Assembly (NCBI GenBank): GCA_902791885.1
Contig: CADAXO010000033.1
Span: 1-13,070, forward strand
Length of the DNA: 13,070 nt
Origin: Oscillospiraceae bacterium
GTDB taxonomy: Bacteria > Bacillota_A > Clostridia > Saccharofermentanales > Saccharofermentanaceae
Direction of reading: 5' to 3'
Below, one piece after another: positions 7,854 through 13,070 of the stretch. Both the position numbers and the translations under genes were made by a program. The notes below the pieces were generated by a model, which worked only from the letters and a program-made list of their open reading frames with translations, had not been told where the DNA came from and searched no databases. Position 1 is the first letter of the stretch; every line of letters starts with the position of its first letter.

Positions 7854-9844
7854 ATAAATTCCTCGGAAACCGGCAGCGTGCCTGCGGTGATCTTCACGAG
7901 AGCTTCCTTCAAAGGCATGGGCTTACCGAAAAGATAACCCTGAAGCCTCTCACAGCCGATGCTCTTTAAGTACTCGGCTTCATCCATTGTCTCTACACCC
8001 TCGGTAAGCGTATGCATGTGAAGGTCGTTAGCCATGGATACGATATTCTTAAGCACAGCCTTGGTCTTCTCTTCTTTATCGTAGAAGCTCGACAGGAATA
8101 CCATATCGATCTTCATAACATCGAAAGTGAAATCCTTAAGAACATTAAGAGACGAATAACCGGAACCGAAGTCATCGAGCCAGAGCGGGAATCCCAAGGA
8201 TCTCAATCTGTCGAGGTCCTTGTGGAGAGAGTCGAGGTTATCGGAAAGCGCACTCTCGGTTACCTCTACGTGTATCATCTCGGGAAGGATGTTGTACTTT
8301 CTTGTGCAGGAGCAAAGAAGATCGACTACATCCGTCAATTCGAAGTCAAGTCTGGAGAAGTTAAGCGATACGGGTACTGCAGGTCTGCCGTTATCCATGA
8401 GCCATCTTAAGTCGCGGCAGACGGTGTCGACAACGACCATATCGATCTTATGTACCTGATGATATTCCTCAAGCACCGGGATGAACAAAGGAGTCGGCAG
8501 GAATCCGTACTTCGGGTCCTCCCACTTGGACAAAGCCTCGTAACCGCAAAGCTTCCTGTTCTTGGCCCAGCAGACGGGCTGATAGTAGACCTTAATGTCT
8601 CCTCTGTCTATTGCAGCGTCAACATTATTAACGATGTACTGACGCATGATGAACTTATTGTCCAGTTCCTGATCGTATTCGCAGTAATCCTGGTCGTAAT
8701 GCTTCTTGATGGAATTACATGCATAACGTGCTCTGTCGCATGCAACAGACGGGTCGATGTCACGGCTCTTAACCCTGTATCCGCCGGCCTTAAGACCTGT
8801 CTGTGTATCGAATCCGCAGTCGTAGATATATGTACGGAGTGTGGTGATACGCTTCTCGAGATCTTCTATGTCACAAAGAACAACGAAGTGATCGTCACCC
8901 GGGCGTCCTACAAGTCCGTCGTAGAATACGTCGATGACCTGACCTGCGAATTTCTTGATAAATGAGTTTCCGGACTCGAATCCGTACTTCTCGTTAAGAG
9001 GTCTGAAGTTCTCGATATCCAGATAAACGAATATCTGACGGGTGTACTTTGTATGCGGATCCTTGAGGATCTCGGACGCACGTTTTCTGAAGAAGCCCAT
9101 ATTGGCCGCACCTGTAAGCTCGTCCTTAACGGCTGTCTCGGCAAGATGCATGTTGGTCGATACAAGGCTCTCATCCTTCTCTGCCTCGTTCTTCTTCTGG
9201 TGATAAGCACTGATACTCGTGATAATGATAGAAGCGCCGATGATGATAAAGCCGATAGTAAACGGCGTGCTCGGCAGCTGCCTGGATTCAAAGTAGATAG
9301 TCACATAGAACAGAGCAAACGTACTTACAACGATAAGTATCGACAGGAACGGTCTCCACGCGAGTATACAGATAACGATGAGCTCCATCGCGAAGAACGT
9401 CATGACGATTCCGTCATTTCGGTATTCGATAAGGGAAATGAAGAAGCCGTATATCAGGCATACTCCCGAGAAGATAAGTACTGTCGTATAGGAAAGATTC
9501 GTGAGCTTGTTGTTTCTGACCTTCAATATGTCCCTTCGTGCATAGACGATGGACATCATACATGTAAAGAAGACCATTCCCACAAGAACCATCTGCAGGA
9601 AGAAATCGGAAGGACGGCCGACACCGCCCAATACATATGTGGCTACGGACTTAACAGCTATAAGAAGATTGATCAGGAAGACTACGGTAGCCATGTAGAT
9701 GATGGCTTTCGTATTACTGCTGATCATATATCTGCTTATGGATTCTTTCTGCTCAAGACCAAGCCATCTTGCCGCAGCATCTGTAATGCTCTCGGAAGGC
9801 TTATTAATCTCTTGCTTCAGCTTGTCGCCAGATTCTCGTTCCAA
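7850..9844 (-). CDS. Membrane-bound degenerate-GGDEF/EAL protein, probable c-di-GMP phosphodiesterase
   Basis: A 664-residue protein with six predicted membrane helices (about 48-66, 83-103, 119-139, 143-163, 167-185, 196-213), a short linker, a GGDEF-like domain (about 235-390) and an EAL domain (about 400-655). The GGDEF motif is GDDHF (316-320), so the glutamate needed for metal and catalysis is replaced by His; diguanylate cyclase activity is unlikely. The EAL domain keeps the catalytic set: Glu436 (YEAL), Asn495, Glu527 and Glu530 (EVTES), Asp557/Asp558 (DDFGSGYSSL), Lys578, Glu615 (EGVET) and Gln635. It should therefore hydrolyse c-di-GMP to pGpG; the inactive GGDEF may sense GTP, as in some relatives. 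The start is uncertain: the TTG at 9844 overlaps nrdG by 28 bp, and the nearest SD-like GAAGGG (9862-9857) is 12 nt away. The next ATG (9727) has no SD site. Confidence 0.9.
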   Translation of the reverse strand: MERESGDKLKQEINKPSESITDAAARWLGLEQKESISRYMISSNTKAIIYMATVVFLINLLIAVKSVATYVLGGVGRPSDFFLQMVLVGMVFFTCMMSIVYARRDILKVRNNKLTNLSYTTVLIFSGVCLIYGFFISLIEYRNDGIVMTFFAMELIVICILAWRPFLSILIVVSTFALFYVTIYFESRQLPSTPFTIGFIIIGASIIITSISAYHQKKNEAEKDESLVSTNMHLAETAVKDELTGAANMGFFRKRASEILKDPHTKYTRQIFVYLDIENFRPLNEKYGFESGNSFIKKFAGQVIDVFYDGLVGRPGDDHFVVLCDIEDLEKRITTLRTYIYDCGFDTQTGLKAGGYRVKSRDIDPSVACDRARYACNSIKKHYDQDYCEYDQELDNKFIMRQYIVNNVDAAIDRGDIKVYYQPVCWAKNRKLCGYEALSKWEDPKYGFLPTPLFIPVLEEYHQVHKIDMVVVDTVCRDLRWLMDNGRPAVPVSLNFSRLDFELTDVVDLLCSCTRKYNILPEMIHVEVTESALSDNLDSLHKDLDRLRSLGFPLWLDDFGSGYSSLNVLKDFTFDVMKIDMVFLSSFYDKEEKTKAVLKNIVSMANDLHMHTLTEGVETMDEAEYLKSIGCERLQGYLFGKPMPLKEALVKITAGTLPVSEEFI
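7860..7864 (-). promoter_or_regulatory. SD site deciding the TTG start of the HAD phosphatase
   Basis: GAGGA on the minus strand lies inside the last codons of the GGDEF/EAL gene, 6 nt before TTG at 7853. There is no ATG nearby in this frame. The TTG and the upstream TGA stop share the string TTGA, a coupled-translation arrangement. Confidence 0.65.
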
Positions 9845-10356
9845 AGTACCAATTCGCCCTTCGCGCGCGTTTCTTGCATATCTATTATACGCTGATTTGA
9901 CGAACCGCGGTACACCAAAGTTATATCTTTCTTGGATAAAATAAACCTTCCGTCGACAAGAACATCGATATATCCGAGTATCTCGTCCGTCACCTCACAG
10001 CGGGGGTGGCTTCCGTCAACAAGAAGCTCGGTATCGTAATAAAAGCCCGTAAAAGCCCACAGATTCTTATCGGGGAACCTCTGCTTATACTCTCTGATAA
10101 AAGGCGCAAGCGCACGCTGGTTGGAGGGCTCGAAAGGCTCTCCTCCCAAAAGCGTAAGGCCTGTAATGTAGTCGTGATCAAGAAGACGCCAGATCTCTTC
10201 CTCGGTCTCCTTAGTGAATTCTTTACCGCAGCAAAAGTCCCAAGTGTCGGGATTGAAGCATCCCTCGCAGCAGTTCGTGCAGCCAGATACGAAGAGTGTG
10301 ACCCTGACACCTGTTCCGTTCGCGATATCGCAGTCCTTAATAGCACTGTAATACAT
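9817..10356 (-). CDS. nrdG: Anaerobic ribonucleotide reductase activating protein (radical SAM activase)
   Basis: A 179-residue radical SAM protein that uses a [4Fe-4S] cluster and S-adenosylmethionine to install the glycyl radical on NrdD. Counting from the chosen ATG, the cluster motif CX3CX2C is Cys26, Cys30 and Cys33 within SGCTNCCEGCFNPDTWDF, the NrdG-type signature; an extra Cys29 sits inside it. GLTLLGGEPFEP follows, with the GGEP glycine motif that contacts SAM. The ATG at 10356 is preferred over the TTG at 10362 because GGAGAG (10369-10364) is 7 nt from the ATG but only 1 nt from the TTG. The gene follows nrdD by 34 bp, as expected for a functional pair. Its 3' end overlaps the proposed TTG start of the GGDEF/EAL gene by 28 bp. 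Confidence 0.95.
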   Translation of the reverse strand: MYYSAIKDCDIANGTGVRVTLFVSGCTNCCEGCFNPDTWDFCCGKEFTKETEEEIWRLLDHDYITGLTLLGGEPFEPSNQRALAPFIREYKQRFPDKNLWAFTGFYYDTELLVDGSHPRCEVTDEILGYIDVLVDGRFILSKKDITLVYRGSSNQRIIDMQETRAKGELVLWNENLATS

Positions 10357-10363
10357 AGTCAAA

Positions 10364-10369
10364 CTCTCC
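10364..10369 (-). promoter_or_regulatory. SD site of nrdG
   Basis: GGAGAG on the minus strand, 7 nt before the ATG at 10356. It rules out the longer TTG start at 10362, which would lie only 1 nt from it. Confidence 0.7.
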
Positions 10370-10386
10370 GAACTTAAGACTTAAAG

Positions 10387-10401
10387 TGCATCAAAGATGC
10401 A
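10387..10401 (-). repeat. Small perfect inverted repeat over the nrdD stop codon
   Basis: TGCATC and GATGCA (6-bp arms, 3-bp loop) enclose the TGA stop of nrdD at 10393-10391. There is no T-tract, so it is not a clear terminator. It might slow decay or modulate the NrdD:NrdG ratio, or be chance. Confidence 0.3.
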
Positions 10402-12574
10402 TTACGCGCTCTCTGATCTCCTGTGTTCTGCCCTGGTTCCAGAACTGTGTTCCGATATAACCGCAGGTTCTTCTTGCTACATTGAGCTTATTCTCGTCGT
10501 CGTTGCCGCAGTGAGGGCATACCCATACGAGCTTGTGATCTCTCTCTTCGATCTTGATCTCTCCATCGTAACCGCATACCTGGCAGTAGTCGGACTTAGT
10601 GTTAAGTTCAGCGTACATGATGTTGTCGTAGATGAACTTCATGACATCCATAACAGCATCGATGTTGTTCTGCATGTTAGGTACCTCAACATAAGAGATG
10701 GCACCGCCGGGAGAAAGTCTCTGGAACTTGCTCTCGAGCTTAAGCTTCTCGAAAGCGTTGATCTGCTCGGTTACATGAATGTGGTAGCTGTTCGTGATGT
10801 AGTTCTTGTCCGTAACACCCTTGATGATGCCGAATCTTCTCTGAAGAGCCTTGGCAAACTTATATGTTGTGGACTCCAAAGGTGTGCCGTAGATGGAGTA
10901 GTCGATGTTCTCGGCTGCCTTCCACTTGGCGCATGCTGCGTTCAGTGTCTCCATAACCTTGAGACCGAATGCTTCACCCTCGGGTTCTGTAAGCTTCTTG
11001 CCCGTAACTTCGTATACACACTCCCAAAGACCGGCATAACCCAAAGAGATCGTGGAATAGCCGCCGTAGAGGAGCTTAGTGATAGGCTCGCCCTTCTGAA
11101 GTCTTGCAAGTGCACCGTACTGCCAAAGGATAGGAGCAGCATCGGAAAGTGTTCCTGCAAGTCTGTCGTGTCTGCAGCGCAAAGCTCTGTGGCAAAGCTC
11201 GAGTCTCTCATCGAGGATCTTCCAGAACTTGTCCTCATCTCTTGACTCGCAGCATGCGGAGCAGGCTACGTCAACGAGATTGATGGTAACAACACCCTGG
11301 TTGAATCTGCCGTAATACTTAGGCTGGTTGTTCTCATCCACATAAGTTGTAAGGAATGATCTGCAGCCCATGCATGTGTAGCAGTTGCCGTTGCCGTTCT
11401 TGTCGACCTTGAGCTGGAGCATGACCTTCTCGGAGATATAGTCGGGAACCATTCTCTTGGCCGTGCACTTTGCAGCAAGTCTAGTGAGATTATAGTAAGG
11501 AGAATCCTCGTGGATATTGTCCTCTTCAAGAACATAGATGAGCTTAGGGAATGCAGGTGTGATATAAACTCCTGCCTCATTCTTAACGCCCTGGATCCTC
11601 TGCTTCAGAACTTCCTCGATGATCATGGCAAGGTCAGCCTTGAGCTGAGGGTCCTTGGCCTCGTTAAGGTACATGAATACAGTAACGAAAGGAGCCTGTC
11701 CGTTAGTTGTGAGGAGTGTTACTACCTGATACTGGATCGTCTGAACGCCTCTCTCGATCTCTTCACGGAGTCTCTGCTCTACGATCTCCTTCTTCTTCTC
11801 TTCGGGAGGATTGATGCCGAGAGCCTCGAACTCGCATTCAACCTTTCTTGTGATCTTGTCTCTTGAGATCTGTACGAAAGGAGCAAGATGTGTAAGGGAG
11901 ATCGACTGTCCGCCGTACTGGTTGGAAGCAACCTGGGCGATGATCTGTGTTGCGATATTACAAGCTGTGGAGAAGCTGTGGGGCTTCTCGATCATCGTAC
12001 CTGAGATAACAGTTCCGTTCTGGAGCATATCCTCGAGGTTTACGAGATCGCAGTTATGCATGTGCTGTGCGAAATAGTCACTGTCGTGGAAGTGGATGAT
12101 GCCCTGCTGATGAGCTTCAACGATATCCTGAGGCAGAAGAAGTCTCTGTGTAATGTCCTTACTTACCTCGCCTGCCATGTAGTCACGCTGTACGCTGTTG
12201 ACTGTAGGGTTCTTATTGGAATTCTCCTGCTTCAGCTCCTCGTTATTGCACTCGATGAGTGTAAGGATGGAAGCATCAGTCGTATTGGACTGACGGATAA
12301 GGCTTCTGGTGTAGCGGTATGTTACGTAGAGCTTTGCTACTTCATATGCGCCATGAGCCATTATCTGCTTCTCGACGAGATCCTGGATCTCCTCGACAGA
12401 AAGGGCACGGTTCATGTTCTCACATTCATTGGTAACGCGCTCGGCAATACGTATAATCTGCTTAGGTGTCATGCGGTCAGATTCCTTAGCAGCCTCATTC
12501 GCCTTGGTAATAGCGTTGATTATCTTCGAGATATCGAATTCTACTTCCTGCTTGTTACGTTTGATGATCTTCAT
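10391..12574 (-). CDS. nrdD: Anaerobic (class III) ribonucleoside-triphosphate reductase
   Basis: A 727-residue glycyl-radical enzyme that reduces ribonucleoside triphosphates to deoxyribonucleotides without oxygen. In order: an ATP-cone allosteric domain (about 1-92, starting MKIIKRNKQEVEFDISKI and ending YVTYRYTR); the ten-stranded barrel with Cys175 in HNCDLVNLEDM and the cysteine cluster NCYTCMGCRSF (Cys398, 401, 404) that holds the thiyl-radical site; a zinc site CQVCG...CPHCG (Cys664, 667, 686, 689); and the glycyl-radical loop RTCGYIG with Gly705, ending NQGRTQEIRERVMHL. All expected motifs are present and the length is normal. The ATG at 12574 is chosen over an upstream TTG (12595) because the family begins at this MKIIKR and AGGGTG (12586-12581) lies 6 nt upstream. 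Promoter and NrdR boxes lie at 12713-12797. First gene of the operon with nrdG. Confidence 0.96.
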   Translation of the reverse strand: MKIIKRNKQEVEFDISKIINAITKANEAAKESDRMTPKQIIRIAERVTNECENMNRALSVEEIQDLVEKQIMAHGAYEVAKLYVTYRYTRSLIRQSNTTDASILTLIECNNEELKQENSNKNPTVNSVQRDYMAGEVSKDITQRLLLPQDIVEAHQQGIIHFHDSDYFAQHMHNCDLVNLEDMLQNGTVISGTMIEKPHSFSTACNIATQIIAQVASNQYGGQSISLTHLAPFVQISRDKITRKVECEFEALGINPPEEKKKEIVEQRLREEIERGVQTIQYQVVTLLTTNGQAPFVTVFMYLNEAKDPQLKADLAMIIEEVLKQRIQGVKNEAGVYITPAFPKLIYVLEEDNIHEDSPYYNLTRLAAKCTAKRMVPDYISEKVMLQLKVDKNGNGNCYTCMGCRSFLTTYVDENNQPKYYGRFNQGVVTINLVDVACSACCESRDEDKFWKILDERLELCHRALRCRHDRLAGTLSDAAPILWQYGALARLQKGEPITKLLYGGYSTISLGYAGLWECVYEVTGKKLTEPEGEAFGLKVMETLNAACAKWKAAENIDYSIYGTPLESTTYKFAKALQRRFGIIKGVTDKNYITNSYHIHVTEQINAFEKLKLESKFQRLSPGGAISYVEVPNMQNNIDAVMDVMKFIYDNIMYAELNTKSDYCQVCGYDGEIKIEERDHKLVWVCPHCGNDDENKLNVARRTCGYIGTQFWNQGRTQEIRERVMHL

Positions 12575-12619
12575 TTTGTGCACCCTGCCCTTCAAGTGTA
12601 GTCTGAATCAGTCTGACCA

Positions 12620-12636
12620 TTGTAACAATGTTACAA
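12620..12636. repeat. Perfect 17-bp inverted repeat in the nrdD leader
   Basis: TTGTAACA and TGTTACAA form perfect 8-bp arms around a single A. It lies about 46 bp before the nrdD ATG and about 70-87 nt downstream of the predicted transcript start. It is unlike an NrdR box and could be an operator for another regulator or an RNA hairpin. Confidence 0.5.
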
Positions 12637-12660
12637 AACTTTGTTAACCTGTTTTTCCAC

Positions 12661-12681
12661 AATGTAATATTACATTTGTAA
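12661..12681. repeat. Overlapping palindromes in the nrdD leader
   Basis: AATGTAATATTACATT (12661-12676) is a perfect 16-bp palindrome. Its right half is shared with a second inverted repeat, TTACA-tt-TGTAA (12670-12681), which contains TACATTTGTA, matching the TACAnnTGTA form bound by BlaI/CopY-type repressors. The regulator, if any, is not known from this window. Confidence 0.5.
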
Positions 12682-12712
12682 CGGTTTTTTGAGTCTTCCT
12701 TCTTGCCTGTTC

Positions 12713-12741
12713 ATTCTATATTTATGCTGTGCCGAGGTCAA
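12713..12741 (-). promoter_or_regulatory. Sigma-A-type promoter of the nrdD operon
   Basis: On the minus strand, TTGACC (12741-12736) and TAGAAT (12718-12713) are separated by exactly 17 bp; each differs from consensus at one base. Transcription would start near 12706, giving a leader of about 131 nt before the nrdD ATG. Confidence 0.7.
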
Positions 12742-12749
12742 TAGCAAAA

Positions 12750-12765
12750 CCACTATATATTGTGT
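12750..12765. promoter_or_regulatory. NrdR box 1
   Basis: CCACTATATATTGTGT matches the NrdR-box consensus ACACWATATATWGTGT at 15 of 16 positions. It ends 9 bp upstream of the nrdD -35 hexamer. NrdR is the ATP-cone repressor that senses ATP/dATP and controls ribonucleotide reductase operons. Confidence 0.85.
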
Positions 12766-12781
12766 TACATTTTCGCTACGC

Positions 12782-12797
12782 ACCCTATATATAGTGC
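12782..12797. promoter_or_regulatory. NrdR box 2
   Basis: ACCCTATATATAGTGC matches the consensus at 14 of 16 positions. It is 32 bp from box 1, centre to centre, about three helical turns, the phasing known for paired NrdR boxes. The nrdR gene itself is not in the window. Confidence 0.82.
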
Positions 12798-12826
12798 CGC
12801 GAACGTATACCTACGGGGCGCACAAA

Positions 12827-12840
12827 CCCGTCTTTTCGGG
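12827..12840 (-). terminator. Possible secondary hairpin 3' of gpmI
   Basis: CCCG and CGGG arms with a 6-nt loop. On the minus strand the stem is followed by TTTGTG. It is short and weak alone, but lies 20 bp beyond the stronger hairpin and could back it up. Confidence 0.3.
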
Positions 12841-12859
12841 CATTTGGGGCATAAAGATA

Positions 12860-12887
12860 CCCCGTAAGCGGACATGCACTTACGGGG
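12860..12887 (-). terminator. Probable rho-independent terminator of gpmI
   Basis: CCCCGTAAG (12860-12868) and CTTACGGGG (12879-12887) form a perfect 9-bp GC-rich stem with a 10-nt loop, 31 bp downstream of the gpmI stop. Read leftward it is followed by TATCTTTATG, only moderately T-rich, so the call is probable rather than certain. Confidence 0.6.
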
Positions 12888-12917
12888 CACGTAAAGACTT
12901 AATTGAAGTTGTGCGTA

Positions 12918-13070
12918 TTACTTCTTAATGAGCAGTGACTTACCTGTCATCTCAGCAGGCTGGGGCAGGCCCATGATCTCAAGAAGTGTAGGTGCGATAT
13001 CACACAGCTTGCCGCCCTCACGAAGAGTGTAAGCATCGTCGTAGTTAACGAGGATGAAAGGAACGGGGTT
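12918..13070 (-). CDS. gpmI: 2,3-bisphosphoglycerate-independent phosphoglycerate mutase, C-terminal 50 residues
   Basis: The minus-strand frame open at the window edge encodes 50 residues ending with TAA at 12920-12918. The sequence runs from NPVPFILV through [20 protein letters not shown] to [11 protein letters not shown], the conserved end of the cofactor-independent phosphoglycerate mutase (iPGM), an alkaline-phosphatase-superfamily enzyme that interconverts 3- and 2-phosphoglycerate in glycolysis with Mn2+. The DIAPT block and the MTGKSL block near the C-terminus are diagnostic. The catalytic serine and most metal ligands lie outside the window. The gene reads toward the nrdD promoter region and is probably ended by the hairpin at 12860-12887. 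Confidence 0.9.
   Translation of the reverse strand, partial: NPVPFILVNYDDAYTLREGGKLCDIAPTLLEIMGLPQPAEMTGKSLLIKK

Larger units (their letters stand above)
12575..12917. other. 343-bp intergenic region between gpmI and nrdD
   Basis: It holds, from right to left: the gpmI terminator hairpin (12860-12887), a GC-rich stretch with repeated TACGGGG/CCCCGTA elements (12811-12895), two NrdR boxes (12750-12797), the nrdD promoter (12713-12741), and a leader with TGTAA/TTACA palindromes (12620-12681). I see no convincing gene in it. Confidence 0.7.

Noticed and set aside
7119..7937. Long plus-strand open frame of 272 codons
   Set aside because: It is antisense to the HAD gene, which carries all four catalytic motifs in order; the plus-strand product has no recognisable domain.
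9053..9895. Plus-strand open frame of 280 codons
   Set aside because: It lies opposite the GGDEF/EAL gene, is highly charged and low in hydrophobic core, and lacks an SD site or family resemblance.
10397..11245. Plus-strand open frame of 282 codons
   Set aside because: It is antisense to nrdD, whose motifs are unambiguous; the frame is open because of the codon use of nrdD.
12620..12636. Rex or CcpA (cre) operator
   Set aside because: The repeat is odd-length with a single central base. Rex sites have a 4-bp centre between TTGT-type arms, and cre sites need a central CG; neither fits.
12689..12928. 79-codon plus-strand frame in the intergenic region
   Set aside because: It runs through the promoter, the NrdR boxes and the terminator hairpin, has no SD site and overlaps the 3' end of gpmI.
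1..13070. CRISPR array, tRNA/rRNA, insertion sequence, prophage or toxin-antitoxin pair
   Set aside because: No regularly spaced repeats, cloverleaf sequences, transposase motifs or small paired genes were found on reading either strand.

Overview
The window looks like chromosomal DNA from an anaerobic Gram-positive bacterium of the class Clostridia. This is an inference from several features: purine-rich Shine-Dalgarno (SD) sites (GGAGG type) in front of most genes, an oxygen-sensitive class III ribonucleotide reductase with NrdR boxes, a DUF4236 protein, a double zinc-ribbon membrane protein of a type common in Clostridia, and moderate GC content. It holds eleven protein genes, two of them cut by the window edges. 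I see no tRNA, rRNA, CRISPR array, insertion sequence or phage gene.

Left part (1-2604): the 5' part of a branched-chain aminotransferase gene (ilvE) reads left. Facing away from it is a two-gene unit reading right: a double zinc-ribbon membrane protein, then a YfcE-type metallophosphoesterase. The 103-bp gap between the two directions carries a perfect TATAAT on each strand, placed in two mirror-image 9-bp arms.

Middle part (2588-7081): a leftward pair (DUF4236 protein, then an EamA/DMT transporter 10 bp downstream) is divergent from a rightward pair (a Sel1-repeat protein with an unassigned C-terminal domain, then a LysR regulator 22 bp downstream). The 3' ends of the transporter and the phosphoesterase overlap by 17 bp.

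Right part (7074-12797): a tightly packed leftward operon, nrdD - nrdG - membrane GGDEF/EAL protein - HAD-IIB phosphatase. NrdD and its activase NrdG make deoxynucleotides without oxygen. The third gene has a degenerate GGDEF domain but an intact EAL catalytic set, so it is probably a cyclic-di-GMP phosphodiesterase. Gaps and overlaps are 34 bp, -28 bp and -4 bp, which suggests one transcript. Upstream of nrdD are a good sigma-A-type promoter and, just 5' of it, two NrdR boxes 32 bp apart. The predicted 131-nt leader holds a cluster of TGTAA/TTACA palindromes that NrdR does not explain. The most interesting inference is that c-di-GMP breakdown may be placed under the same dNTP-sensing control as anaerobic DNA precursor synthesis.

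Right edge (12798-13070): a terminator-like region with repeated CCCCGTA/TACGGGG elements, then the last 50 codons of a cofactor-independent phosphoglycerate mutase (gpmI) reading left.
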